From positions 1 to 64,000 of the IMG/VR virus record IMGVR_UViG_3300035663_000004: 64,000 bases of DNA; one strand, 5' to 3'. The notes below the pieces were generated by a model. That model was not told where the DNA came from and ran no database searches. It worked only from the letters and a program-made list of their open reading frames with translations. Both the position numbers and the translations under genes were made by a program. Positions 7,789-19,900 of the stretch are shown piece after piece. The first letter of the stretch is position 1. Each line of letters opens with the position of its first letter. Origin of the DNA: a virus.

Positions 7789-8311
7789 ACTTGCTAAAAA
7801 TTTCGGCTAAAACTTCGGCCTGCGCTTCGGCATCATCGAGCGCATTGTGGTAGCCAGCGCGTTGTCTTTTTGCCTTGTGTAGTTCCGGATTTAGAGCGGA
7901 TATGGTTCTGAAGTCCAATATTTGATAATACTGCCACGGCGCTTTCTCTCCGGCTCTGCGGTAAAGTTCATCCAAAATAGCAATATCGAACTGGGGGCTG
8001 TTTGCCCAAACGTAAATATCCTTGCCTTGGTCGGAGATGTATTGTGAGAGCGTATGCAATGCCTGCCTTAGCGGTACGGCGCCTTCCGGATTGAGAGCGC
8101 CTTGGTTTGATTGTTTAAACCACCATTTCAACGTTTGAGTATCAACATGGCATTGATAGTTGTACTGCTGGTCTTCGATGTCAATGCCTATATGAATCTT
8201 GTTTAAGACTTCTACGCCGTCGGCGCTAAACACGCAGGCTCCGATAGAGAGAACGCAGCAACCCGGCTTCCGACCAAGCGTTTCAATGTCAATCATTATG
8301 TGTTTGTGCAT
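7769..8311 (-). CDS. DEDDh 3'-5' exonuclease (DexA/RNase T-like)
   Basis: The 180-aa protein has all five residues of the DEDDh exonuclease core: Asp8 and Glu10 in MIDIETLG, Asp109 in ANSPQFDIAIL, and His155 and Asp160 in YHNALDDAEAQ. The family removes nucleotides from 3' ends of DNA or RNA; phage members of this size include T4 DexA-type enzymes. The start overlaps the end of a small exported-protein gene by 23 nt. It probably acts in nucleic-acid turnover during infection. Confidence 0.8.
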   Translation of the reverse strand: MHKHIMIDIETLGRKPGCCVLSIGACVFSADGVEVLNKIHIGIDIEDQQYNYQCHVDTQTLKWWFKQSNQGALNPEGAVPLRQALHTLSQYISDQGKDIYVWANSPQFDIAILDELYRRAGEKAPWQYYQILDFRTISALNPELHKAKRQRAGYHNALDDAEAQAEVLAEIFSKYGIFTK

Positions 8312-8465
8312 AGTAGTAAAGTGTTTTGCCGCATTTCGAGCAAGCCATAAGGGCGTTTTTTGAATTGTACGCTATAAACTGCTCCGCGCAATTACACGGA
8401 TGTTTGTACTCAGAAAATGCGAAGTTTAAAAATAGGAATATCGCTGTTGCAAATAATTTTTTCAT
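8289..8465 (-). CDS. Small exported cysteine-rich protein
   Basis: A 58-aa frame from ATG 8465 to TGA 8289 begins MKKLFATAIFLFLNFAFS, a clean signal peptide. It continues with a CNC pair (residues 24-26) and CSKC (42-45), which together could bind a metal ion or form disulfides outside the cytoplasm. The A/T-rich leader is typical here. It overlaps the exonuclease gene by 23 nt. Function is unknown. Confidence 0.6.
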   Translation of the reverse strand: MKKLFATAIFLFLNFAFSEYKHPCNCAEQFIAYNSKNALMACSKCGKTLYYYAQTHND

Positions 8466-8469
8466 TGAA

Positions 8470-8706
8470 TTAAAGTTTTACCCTGTAAGACTGCACGGGG
8501 CTTTCTGTAAGTGAAAGTCCCAACTTGAGGGTGGATTTTACAATCTTTCCGGCCTGTAACAGGGCTTCAAAATCGGCTTCGGCCTCGGCGCTGCTATATC
8601 CTTTTATAACCATAATGCGGCGCAAAAACGACTGCCGGACTGTTATTCCAAGTTTGTCAAGTTCCCTTAAAAGCTGGTCGGTATCGCTCGTATTTTTCTT
8701 TTTCAT
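8470..8706 (-). CDS. Hypothetical small protein
   Basis: The 78-aa product is mostly helical (DQLLRELDKLGITV, then SSAEAEADFEALLQAGKIV). The layout of a lysine-rich start, two helices and a C-terminal strand could be a small winged helix, but no family is recognised. Its ATG overlaps the stop of the methyltransferase gene by 4 nt, so the two are coupled. Confidence 0.55.
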   Translation of the reverse strand: MKKKNTSDTDQLLRELDKLGITVRQSFLRRIMVIKGYSSAEAEADFEALLQAGKIVKSTLKLGLSLTESPVQSYRVKL

Positions 8707-9311
8707 TGTATTGTAAGTTGTATTCCTTTAGCCATGCGTTTTTTTGCCTCGTTGTAGTAGTGTTCGTCAATTTCAAAGCCTACATAATTGAACCTCATAC
8801 TTTCGCAGGCAATCAAACTGGATGCGCTGCCAACGTGCGTATCTAAAATTAGGTCGCCCGGTTTGGCGTAATTTTCGAGGAGCCAGCGGTAAAGGGCTAC
8901 GGGTTTTTGGCATATATGAATCCTTTTCTCGGGCGTGTTTCTAACGTGTTTGGCTATTTTAGCGTTGGAATCAAAAGAAGCCCAAGCCATTTCGCAATCA
9001 GCCAAAGTATCCGTGTGTGTCTTTTTGTCCCATATTATAAAGCATCTTGAAGGAGGAAGGTTAAAATAGTTCCCGCCCCAAATTATTTGATTTTTTGATA
9101 CTCTAAATAGCTCATCAAAATAATTATTGTTTGGCTTTGTATCCCAAGCGGCATCTCCTTTTTTGTACTTGTCAGCCCAAGTTCCGCCTTGTGTAAGCTT
9201 GTCGCCTAACCCATACGGCGGATCAACGATTGCCAAATCAAAAAACTTATCCGGATAGGATGGTAGCCCGTATTCGGGGTTCATACAGTCGCCTAAAATA
9301 AACTTTTTCAT
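8703..9311 (-). CDS. Phage DNA adenine/cytosine-N4 methyltransferase (beta-class order)
   Basis: The 202-aa protein has catalytic motif IV DPPY at residues 30-33 and the AdoMet-binding motif I near residue 160 as LILDTHVGSASS, followed by YVGFEIDEHYY. Motif IV before motif I is the beta-class arrangement for amino-methyltransferases of DNA. No restriction partner is encoded nearby, so it is an orphan enzyme that may mask phage DNA from host restriction. The IWGGNYF and IIWDKK segments are typical of this compact phage subfamily. Confidence 0.85.
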   Translation of the reverse strand: MKKFILGDCMNPEYGLPSYPDKFFDLAIVDPPYGLGDKLTQGGTWADKYKKGDAAWDTKPNNNYFDELFRVSKNQIIWGGNYFNLPPSRCFIIWDKKTHTDTLADCEMAWASFDSNAKIAKHVRNTPEKRIHICQKPVALYRWLLENYAKPGDLILDTHVGSASSLIACESMRFNYVGFEIDEHYYNEAKKRMAKGIQLTIQ

Positions 9312-9316
9312 TGTAT

Positions 9317-9463
9317 TTAAAACATTTCGTTATCGTATTGGACTTGCTTACACAACTCCATTGCTTCCCAATATGTGGCCTGTTTCTTTTTTTTGACTCT
9401 CCGTTTTTTCTTCTTTGCGTCTGCAAAGATTTCATCGAATGGCTGGTAGCGATTGTTTTTCAT
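9317..9463 (-). CDS. Small lysine-rich protein
   Basis: A 48-aa frame from ATG 9463 to TAA 9317 fills the gap before the methyltransferase gene. It carries a strongly basic stretch, KKKKRRVKKKKQ (residues 17-28), then YWEAMELCKQV. A nucleic-acid-binding role is possible. The leader is A/T-rich (TAATTTTTTTACA type), supporting the start. Confidence 0.5.
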   Translation of the reverse strand: MKNNRYQPFDEIFADAKKKKRRVKKKKQATYWEAMELCKQVQYDNEMF

Positions 9464-9486
9464 TGTAAAAAAATTATAGTTAAAAA

Positions 9487-9696
9487 TTAGGTGGGTCGGG
9501 CTTGCAGGGAATCCCGATAATCAAACATTAGATCGTCAATTATTTCATATTTCCCGGTATTGACATGCCACCTTCCAACCATACAAAAAGGCTCATCTTC
9601 AAACCACCAGGGTAATCCGTCAAAATCGGTTGCCGCATATCGCGCCCAAGTCGGCGCGTCTTTCCAAGGGTATTGCATTTCCTTTTCCTTTTCCAT
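9487..9696 (-). CDS. Hypothetical phage protein, Trp-rich
   Basis: The 69-aa product reads MEKEKEMQYPWKDAPTWARY followed by DGLPWWFEDEP. The W..AP.WA.Y...D.dG..WW pattern is a familiar one in small phage proteins without known activity. An alternative start is the Met at residue 7. The upstream T-rich leader favours the first ATG. Confidence 0.55.
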   Translation of the reverse strand: MEKEKEMQYPWKDAPTWARYAATDFDGLPWWFEDEPFCMVGRWHVNTGKYEIIDDLMFDYRDSLQARPT

Positions 9697-9707
9697 AATA
9701 AAAAAAA

Positions 9708-10958
9708 TTAAAGATTGTAAAATAGTTGCCGGATCAATCCTTCGTCTTTGTGATATACAAACGCGGTTGCCCGGCGCATATTGCCTATGAATGCCATTTT
9801 ATCGTGCCATGAATCAGTTGGTTTTAAAGAGGGACAGGTTTCGATCTCCAGCCCGTTTATCTCATTGGTCTTATTGTGTATTGACCAAACGTCTTTTGCT
9901 CTTTTATGCAGGTGTCCTACCCTTGCAAAGCGATATTTACTCGTTGTCCAAAACTCGCATTCGGATGAAACTACCGCCTGTATGTTGGTATTCCGAACTA
10001 CATCGCCGTGCATATACGCCAACAAGTTTTTACCAAAAGAAACATATTGGCGTCCGTTCAAATTTGGCTCAGGAAATTTTACGTTTGTCTTTTGGCCTAC
10101 TTTCGATCTTACGATCTCGTGTAAGGATAAGGTAGCGTGGGTGTCATGGTTTCCGTACACAAAGGGAACGATAATATTTGACTTTGCCGGAAACATGGCT
10201 ATCGTATCGTTGACCAATTCGGCTGCAAATATAAGGGACTTAAACCAATTTGAGGAATATTCCATTTGCGTTCCTCGCGTTGTTGTGCCAAATAAATTAT
10301 CAATATGCAAAAAATCGTTTCCAATAGGCAGAATAACAGTACCTATGTTTTTTTTGTCACTCAGGAAATTTTTTATTGCATTAAACCAAACTTTCCTAAT
10401 TGTCTCATAGCTCCAATCGTCTTTTACCCCTATTGCGCCTATATGCAGGTCGGGTATCATAATCTCAAGAGCGCAATCCCCTAAAACAATTTGCTTCGGT
10501 TCTGTTGCTGGTGTAGGGGTTTGTGCGTATGCCTGCTCAAGCCATGAAACGATAATGTCCTTTGAAACGCCCGGCATTGTTTTTCGCTTCCATTCAACGG
10601 TAATTTGGTGAAGCGGATTGACAACAGGGTAATGCGTTCCGTCCGGCCTTTTCAGTTTCATTCCAACTTCCCAGTAGTTCGTTTTCAATTTGTGCTGCTC
10701 CCATATCTCGGTGTCAACTTTATGGTATTGTATCAGGTCTTCAACGGATCTCAAAAGTTCCGAATAGTGGCTTATCGTAAAGTCGTTATTGGTTTCCTGC
10801 TTTTCGTAAAATTCAATCTTGTGGTGTTCGTCCTGCGTTTTCAGCCTTTTCAACGCCTCCTCAATACCAAGCGCTTCGGCGGTTTGTATCAAATCGCCCC
10901 ATTGTTCTTTGGTAGCTACTCCGGTATTGAGGCGGCGTCTGTGTTGTTCTTGTGGCAT
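9708..10958 (-). CDS. Calcineurin-like metallophosphoesterase
   Basis: Start placed at ATG 10958 (MPQEQHRRR, 416 aa). The family's metal-binding blocks appear in order: PDLHIGA (near 165), GNDFLH (near 211), GNHDTH (near 268), YMHGD (near 315) and GHLHK (near 349). Together they form the binuclear metal site that hydrolyses phosphoesters. The N-terminal ~150 residues are helical and charged with no recognised domain. Phage members of this type are often near replication and nucleotide genes. Substrate is unknown. Confidence 0.8.
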   Translation of the reverse strand: MPQEQHRRRLNTGVATKEQWGDLIQTAEALGIEEALKRLKTQDEHHKIEFYEKQETNNDFTISHYSELLRSVEDLIQYHKVDTEIWEQHKLKTNYWEVGMKLKRPDGTHYPVVNPLHQITVEWKRKTMPGVSKDIIVSWLEQAYAQTPTPATEPKQIVLGDCALEIMIPDLHIGAIGVKDDWSYETIRKVWFNAIKNFLSDKKNIGTVILPIGNDFLHIDNLFGTTTRGTQMEYSSNWFKSLIFAAELVNDTIAMFPAKSNIIVPFVYGNHDTHATLSLHEIVRSKVGQKTNVKFPEPNLNGRQYVSFGKNLLAYMHGDVVRNTNIQAVVSSECEFWTTSKYRFARVGHLHKRAKDVWSIHNKTNEINGLEIETCPSLKPTDSWHDKMAFIGNMRRATAFVYHKDEGLIRQLFYNL

Positions 10959-10985
10959 TAGTGCTTTATTTTCAGGCAAATATAA

Positions 10986-13900
10986 CTATTTGTTATAACC
11001 TTTAAACAAAGGAACAAAATTTTCTCCCCGAATGATCTTCCGGATTTCGTATTTGGTAAACTTTTTCTCCAGCATAATCCCCGCGATTTCCCTGTCTGTA
11101 AGTCCAAGTGCGCGTGCGTGCTTTATGTCTTTCTTCAGCGATTCGCATAATGCGTCTGTGCTAAACTTTGTAGTTTCAAACGCCTTGTTCAATTCCTTAA
11201 TTGCATCCTCGCGTGTTATTGCCCCATTGGCAACTTTCTTTTTTAAAGAACCAAGGGACTTTGTAAACACGGATCGCGCCTCTCCTTTGTCTGTGGAACG
11301 GTTATACATTCGGGTTCCAACTGCAACCTCCGGATTAAGCGTTTCGGTTTGTAGTCCTGCAAAACTTAATAAAACTTGGTCAAGTTCTTTGGGAATGCGA
11401 TTGCCTACCGACTCCTGTGTTGTTGCCATATAGAGGTCTTCGCCCGTTTTTACAAATCCGGGCTGCAACTGCCATACTAAAAATCGTCCTAAGTCCTTTA
11501 GGTTTTGTCCGGCCTCAACGCCTCCGTCTTCTTTGTCATACTTTAACAGCCACTCGCTTAACGCAAGGTTAGGGCGGTATATCCTTTGGTCATTCATTTC
11601 GTTTTTGTTTGACCAGGCCTGCCGGATTGCCCCCCAAACAAGGTTTTCAGAAACAAACGGCTCAACTAAATCATATCCGACCTGCGCTAAGCGTTTGCCT
11701 ATCGCCTTGTCTGTATCGGTTGTAAGGCGGTAGTATATCTTCTTGTAAAAGTTGTGCGGATCGGTGTATCCAAGATTGATAAAAGAGTAGGTTCCGTTTT
11801 TGTTTCCGGTATAGATAATCGTTGACGCCTGCTGCCACGGCTTTGAAAGGCTGCGGATTGCTTCGTCTTCCTCATCGTCTATGCCCATTAAGGCTTTGGC
11901 GTATGCCGCTGCTCCGAACGTCATACTTTGGAAAAACATGATACGCGCAAGGCGCAAAAATCCGTCAACCCGGAAGCGCGGATCGCGCATTTCCTCGATG
12001 GTTAGAGCAATCGTGTTTTTCGATGTTCTGAACATTTCAGCCGGGAACGCTACGAATGTTCCTGTGATAGGCCAGTTCCTAAATGCCTGAACGGCTTTAG
12101 GAACTTTTGAGTAGGTAGGCATAATATCCCGGACGATGCGCGCCGCCCGTTCCTCTGCAATCTTTGCCTGCTGTGGGGTTAATTGGTCAAAGTCTTTGCC
12201 GTATAAACCCCGCGCCGACCGCTGCCGCTCTTTAAGGTAGCCCATTACCTTAAAAATATCGTCCTCCATTTGGTACATATCCTCTGCGAACTGCAAGCCG
12301 TCTCTTACCCCGCGAATGCCTTTTGCGATCAGACGCTGGCGAAAGTTCCCGGTTTCGTAATCGTACAATCGCCCGGAAGACAAGTCCCAGTCGGCTCCTT
12401 CTGACTTCAGTTCGTCAATGGCTTTTTTAAGAACTTCCGATGTCGTCCCTGTTGAGATAATACCAAGTTCGGTCATGCGCTCTACTTCCGCTTGTCTTTC
12501 CTCGTTTGACTTTGGCCACAAACTTTGATGCACTACATTGAACGGGTCTCTAAAGCCAAATCCCTTTCGTGGATCAAGACTAAAGTATCCGTTCATGGCG
12601 CACAAATAAAGATTGGAAACAAAGTTCCTTGCGTGGGTAACGGGGCTTAATATCGTTTTGCCATATCGTATCGCGGAAACAAACTTGAGGTATGTTGCCC
12701 AAAAAGCATTTAATTCAGCACCCTCATACATTTCTTTCAAAGCCGTTTCAATTTCCGGGCTGGTGTACCATCCGTTTAACGGATCCATTGAAGGATTTTT
12801 TTCAGAACTTATTTGTCTGTAATATCCCGGAACAGGTGTGTCGGGCGGAAAAAAGAACTGGCCTTCAAATTGATCTTTGAGGCGCAGGAGCAGGTTTTGC
12901 GATTCAATCAGCGTGGCCATGCGCTGCATGGTCTTACCAAAATTTACGCGCGCGTCGCGGTATTCGCCTAACAGGTCGCGTATTTCTTCCGGTATATCCT
13001 TTCTTCCAATGAACGATGTAAGGTCTTTGCTGCCGGGTTTCCCGCGCTTCATAAACCCTTTTTGCTCTTGGTCTTTGTCAAGTATTTTGTCTATGTTAGC
13101 ATCAACGTTGGCTATTTGCTTTTGAAGTTCGGCTATCTTTTTACTTGGGTTGCTTTGTATGTCCAGGATTTTATCTTCCAAATCGGCATTCTTTCTGCGA
13201 AGTCCGGCAATTATTTTAGCCGACAATTTCATTTGATTGAAGTCGTCTCCGGGAATAAGGAGGATGTTTGCCAAATCTTCAGCAGCCATTTCCTTTGACT
13301 GGCGAAGCCTGGACGAAAGTTCGTTTATAATCTTTTGCTGGGCGTTTATTTGCCGTTGCGTGACCAAATTTGCGCGCCCTTTCTCGGCTGTAAACTGTGC
13401 CTGCTTTGAAGCAAGTTCGCTCATCCTTGCTTTAGCTTCCGCAAGCTGGTCTGAAATTTCCGTAACGATACGGTTTATCTTTGCGGTATTCGCGTCTATT
13501 TCATCCTGCAATTCGTCGGCGCTGGTATTCGCAAGGGTTTCAAGTTCATTAATTCTGCCCTGCCAAATTTCAATAAGTTTAGCTCTTGCCCTGTCCCTTA
13601 CGCCGGAATCAACGTTTTTGGCATACGACGGATCGTCATTAACCTTGTACGACCTGTAAAGGTAGGTTCCAAGTTCGTTTCCGTATCCGTCCAAAAATGC
13701 CTCAATCGCCATGTTCTCCTCTTTAGTCCGCTCGTTTGGCGACTTTTTGATAGCGCCCATAAACCCTTTCATCTCATTGTTACCGGCCAAATCAATTTGA
13801 ACGCCGCTGTTTTGCAGGACGGTCATAACAAATTTGTGGTTTCCTGCGCCTATGCGAACGATCTCCCGGCTCATACTGTCAATCGTTTGGCGCATTTCGC

Positions 13901-16900
13901 GGACTGCATCTGCTATTTCGGGCGGAAGTATCGAATAGTCGGCTTCGCCTTTCATAACATTATCTGCAATTTGCGCCCATACGCGCCGTGCGTTTGCTTT
14001 GCTCTCCGGCTTTTCCCCTTTGATATGGTTTTCCACCGCACGGTCAAAATTAGCCATCAAATAGTCCAAGCGCATAATGTGCTTTTTGATGTTGTTTTCC
14101 ATGCGATCAATCTCTGCCTTAATTTCGGGGCCAAGGAGGCCGGAACTTGTGAGCCACTCTTTAGTGAACTTCATTATCCGGTCAATCATAGACGCTGGTT
14201 TGTATGCGCGCTCTCCTCTTTTAAAGTCAAGGCGTCCAAATCCCTGCTGTTTAGATTCCTGTTCCCAAATATGCGCAACCTGGTTAGGGTCAAGAGCAAG
14301 TTCTATGCCTATCTTTTTGATCTTTACAAGTGCATCTTTTTGGCCGTTTTGCTGAATCTCGGTGGCTATCATTTTCCTTGCAGCGAGTTGGCGGGTAGCA
14401 AGGTCGGTATCGTTGGATGCTGCCGAAAACTGGAACGTTGCCTCGTTTTGTTCCCGGACGTACTTTGCGCTTTGCGGCGTTGCGGCAAAAACGATTTGCT
14501 CTTCCGGCGCTACGTCGTACAAAAGGAACGGCGGTATAGATTCCCGTGTAACGACCCGGACGGCGGGTTTACCAAACTGCTCGCGCACTTGGTCTTCGCT
14601 TTCAAAGATAAAAGGCTTTTGCGCCTGTGTAGCAAAGTAGTATTCGTTGCCTCTAAAAGTGATGCCGGGCGGTTTGTTTGCTACATCAAAAGTAAATCCG
14701 GCCTTTTCGCGCAATTTGGCGCGCTGTTCAACAAGACGCGCTTCAACCTCCCCGGCTGTCTTCAGATAGCCAAGGGTAGTAAATATTTCATTGAACTTAA
14801 ACGTTTCGTCTTCCAGTTTCGTAGCGTCGGCGGCTATCTTTTCGATTATCCGGTTTGTCTTTTCAATTTCCTCAAGGATCTTTGCTCCTTCCGGCGTATC
14901 AGCACCCGTGTTTTGCAGGTCGGTTTGCAAAGCGGCAAGGTGCTGACCGACCTTATTCATAACGTCTAACGGTGTTGTGCCGGGCGCAAAGTTTTCATAA
15001 TACTGCACCAAGTGCTGTATCTCGTGTAAAAGCGTTGACTTCATTTCTGCCGGCGAAACCCCTTCGGCCGCCATAATAACCAGTCTTCCGGTTTCGTCAA
15101 CAAAAAAAGCACCTGCAAGGCCGGCTGCTTTCGATTCGGCTTCGCTCAAAAACGCAAACTTTATATCTCTTGCCTGCGGATATGCCTGAAAAAAGGTTGG
15201 GTAGTCAAGTGCATCTGCAAGCGTTAAGTTTTCCGCTCCGGTTTGCGCCAACTTATCGGCGGCTTCCTGAGCGGTTTCGACCAGCATGGTCATTTCTGCC
15301 GAATTGATCTCATAACGCCAAAGTCCGTCAACGCCGCGATACCAGCCTGTAAGGTTCCAAATATCTTCGATGTCCACGCCCTTTTTCTCCATGCCTTTTG
15401 CCATAGCAAGCATACGATTGACTTGGGGCTGCAATGCCGCTGCGCCGCGTTCGCCTAATATCTGAAACTGGATGCCGTTTTCTCCGGGAACAGCAACGGC
15501 AATTTTCTTCGCCTGTTGCCGCAAATTTGATTCCCGCTCTGTTACGTTTGCCGGACGTTTTCCGCCCAACAAAGACTTTGCTACCGCGTCTGCGTATTGC
15601 GCGGCATTCATCGTTTTTGGATTGATAGCGGTAGCCCTTTCGTATCTGCTGAAAAGAGAGGAGAACCATTGCTTGAATTTTCTCCATGCCGAAGTGGTCT
15701 GCATCCTTGCGCCGGCCTCCCCGATTGCGGTAGCCAGCGCCTCCTCTAAAATGGCTTCCTCGCTCAATCCGGCATACATTGGATTGGATCGTATATCCGC
15801 CTCATATTGAGAGCCGCGCATAAGATTGATGCCTGCCTCATAGTGCGCCGGATCGTTCTCTTTAATCCAGTTGTTCCAAATATGGCCGAACTCGTGAACG
15901 GGTGTGTCAAGTCCTGCATAACGTGGATCAATGTACACCTTACCTTGGTAAACAAAACCTTTGACCGGCGTGTTTATACCATTAGCCTTCAGGATACGAT
16001 CAATCTCTGCCGTATCCATGCTGACCGAAACATTCGGAAACGCTTTTGCTACTTTCGACAAAGTTTTTCTCAGTCTTTTGTCGGATGGATTGTTACCGAT
16101 TTCAAGTTCTGACTTTACTTTTTTGATCGCTTTGTCAAGTCCGGGCTTTACGGCATTGCTTAATATCCTTGCAATTTTCGGGGCGGATATGCCGTTTCTT
16201 AGGGTTTGGCGAAGCGATGCGCCCGCCTGCCCCATTGACCGGGAATCCTCCATTGTGGATCGCATAGACGGGCTGCGGCTGCCTATTATCTTGCGAACCT
16301 GGTCAATTTTATTTTTCTTAAAGACGAAGCCGCCTGCTGTTTGGGAATACACGCCTCCCGCCGCTACAAGTGCGTCAACGTACATATCCGGCGCTGTTAC
16401 CACTATTCGGTCTGCCTGCATTTGAATATTGGATGTTGGCGCTACGGAATCCGGATCGGGGTCGGGCGTGTCCTCATTTACCTGTTTGCGGTATTCCTTT
16501 ACCTGTGCTACCTGTTCCGGGGTAAGCGGCGTCATTGCCTGTGTCGTTACCGCCTGTATCAGGTCGTCGGGCGCACCGTTCTCCTGCAAGATTTTTATGT
16601 CCTGCGGTGCGGTATTTTGGTTTACCGGAATTTGATCTATCTGTGCGTCAATAACCGTTTCGGCTATATTTCCGACTTCCGGATTTTCACTAATTGCCGC
16701 TTCGCTTTGCGCAGCGATTGTAGCAGCACCGATTCGCTCCCCGATAGTCTCTCCTGCGATAAGCGGCTCTGCATTCTCTTGAGTGACGCCTTCGCGATTT
16801 GGCTCAGCCTGTCCCTGTTCCGGCGTTGCTGTTCCGATTGCCTGTTGGGTTTCATAATTTGTTGTTGTGGTTTCAGAATCTTTTATTGTTTCAGCGCTTG

Positions 16901-19900
16901 CGCCTCTTTTTTGTTCACTTCTTATTTTTGCCCTTATTTCGCTTTCAATCAATTCCTGCACTTGCGGGGCAAGGGACAAAAAGCGTCCGTCAAATCCTTC
17001 TACTGACTCAACAGCTTGTTCAATATCAAAGGTGCCATCCTCGTTTACAAAGTTGTCAAGGAAAGCGGAAACCTGATCGTCAAGGTGCTGTTTAAGTTCT
17101 GGCAGCGCATCTTCATACGCTACGATGCTGGGTTCTTTTTGCCTTTCTGCTTCAACCTGTTGTTCAATATCGGTTTCCTGTAAAATGCCCGCTTCCCGCG
17201 CCTGTCCGCGCTCCATTTCCATTTCGCGCATTGTTTCGCCGGATTGCTCTGCAATGCGCCTGCGGGCGTATTCTCCGGGGCCGTCCAAATTGTCCTCAAT
17301 AAAATCCCAAATCATTTGCTCCGCCTGAATCTCGTCAATGCCCCACTTGTCTGCAATATCGGTTGCCATTTGTTCAATGCCTTGTGCGCCCTTTTGGGTA
17401 TATTTCAGCATTGTCCCTTTTTGGTCTTTTCTCCAGCCTTTAGAGGCGAACTTTTTTGATCCACTTGGGTCAACTCTTTCTCCGCTCAAAAACTTTAAAG
17501 CAATATCGTCTTGAGGGCTTTCGGCATCTAACTGCGCCCAAAGCGGACGATCTTTGCTTACAATGCGTTGGCCTTGTATTGCTTGTGCATTAACGCCGCT
17601 CATAAAAGAGGTAATATCTTCGTTGGCGTCCGCGTTTGGCAGTTCCTGCGCAACTATTTGCCGGACTATTGGAAACTGCTCCTGACCAATAGTCCCCTTG
17701 CTTTGATCAATTACCGTTTGCGTCATTTCGTCTATGTACGATTCCTTTAGCGCCTCCCCCCGCTGGTTTGGTATCGTATCAGCGGCAGCCATTGCCTGCT
17801 GAACATCGCCCATTTTTGTTTCGGTGCTTGTAACTACTTCGGATAGCGATGCAGGAACGGCAACTCCGGCCTGTCTTGCCGCTTTAGTTGCGCGCTCAAC
17901 CTCAAAGGCTTCTACGGTTGGAGATTTGGGCGCACTTACCGTCATCTCCATAGCGAAAGGATTAAATTCCTCTTGTGCTGGGGGCTGCGTTGTAGGCTGC
18001 TCCGGGACTGTTTGGGGCGCTGTTGCGGTCGTGGTTGCAGTCGTTCCGGCTTCTACCGCTTCCGGCGTCTGCGCTGCCGGGATCGCGGGTTCTGCCTGCT
18101 GTAACTCCGGAACAGTACCAACTTCTGCTGGCGCTACCATTTCCGGCGTTGTTGCTGGTGTTACTTCCGGCGCTACTCCGGGCTGGGTAGGCATTTCAGC
18201 CGCCTGTATTGTTCCGGCCGCCTGTTCTTCGGCCGGAGCGGGTGCGCCTTCCAGCATCTTTGCGATGGCAGCGTCGGCGTCTTTGATCTGCTGTTTTATT
18301 TTCTCTGCCTGCGCCGGAATAACTTGTCCGGAATCAACGGCATTTTGCATATCGTCCCTGTAAGCCTGCAAGGTAATTATATCCGTTTTTTGGTTGTCGG
18401 ATAGATTGGGCGGCAGGTTTTTCCAGCGGATATTTAGCGCTTCAATCCTTGCCTGGTATTGCTGTGCTTCTTCGGGTGAAATGACCTTGCTGTCAACAAG
18501 ATTGGATAGTGCGCCTGCAAAGCGTTCCGGGGACGCTACGGCTGCTCCAAACGCCTGCTTTTGGTAGGTAGCAATGCCGCCACCGCCCAAAAAAGACATT
18601 GGAGCGGTAACAACGGTAGTCAAAAGGATAGTTTCCTTAATTTCGTCCGGCGTCATATCCGATTGCAGGCTCGATCCTGTCATTTGGTTAAACTCGGATG
18701 CGACAATTTTGTCCGAAAGGCCTGTTAAAATTTCTTCACCATTTTCTCCAATAATATCTTTTGCCGCTGGCCACAATCGCATAGCCGCTATTTGTCCGGG
18801 CGTCATTTTTCCAACAAGGGCGCGCGCCTCCATTTTGCCAAGACTTTTTGCGCTGGCGCTGGCGGCCATGGATAGCGGGCGCGTTTCAATTCCACCAACG
18901 CCTATTTCAAGTGCGCTCATAATCCCGGCAGCGGTAAGCGCATATTGCGCTGCGTCTGCCTGGCTCATATTCATATCACGAATAGCCTCTTTGTAGTAGT
19001 TATTGTGCGCCATTGCGAAACTGGCCGCTGTTGCTTTTGCCGCACTTCCTCCGGCCATGCCGCGCGTAATAGCCAACCTTGCAATCACATCGAATGCTTG
19101 GCTTCCGAGGTTGCGGTATCCGGTAAACTCCTCTTTTGCAAGCGCTGGCGCCTGTTCTGTCAAATATTGCAGCTCTTTTTCTGTTGGCTGCACTTCGGTA
19201 ATTCTGCCGTTTGCAAATCGCTCATATACCCGCTCCACTTCGCCTTGCGAACTTACTGCAACTTCATAGTCCTTAGCCCCCATTTTGATTTTTGCAATGT
19301 TCTCAAACAGGGGGCGGTTTTCTGCCGTTGGTTTTGGCATATAAACGTCTTGAGATTCTTGCATTTGGTCTCCAATAGAGCCAATAAAATAGCCCAAACC
19401 CCGTAACTTTTCAAAGGCATCTGACCCTATTGCGTCTTTTTCGGTTTCCGGTATCATTGCGGACAATGTGCGCGGAAGAGTAACAACCTCTACGGCAAGG
19501 TTTCCCGCTAATCTCTTTGCCCAATCTACTATTGGAACATTTGGAAGCGGTAAACCTTCTGCTGGACTAATAGGATCAAGTCCGGCATCAACCAAACTGG
19601 TGTTTAATTTCTTGAGCCGCTCGTTTTTAAAATACTCAGGATTGTTTTTTTCAAAATCAACGTATGCCTGTTGCGCTTTGCCGTATCCGGCCATTGCGCC
19701 CTGCAAGTTTTTGTAGGGTTCTGTTTCGGTAATTTTGGTTATTAATTCAAGGGCTGCTGTTCGCTGCTGCTCGTCTTTGGGGTTTGATACGGATTGTACC
19801 GCTCCTTCAAGTTGCGCTTCCCAGTCTTTGCCGAAAAGCAATGAAAGGTCGTTCTTTGCTACTTTGGCCTGCAAGTCCAAACGATTTCCATATAGTTGCA

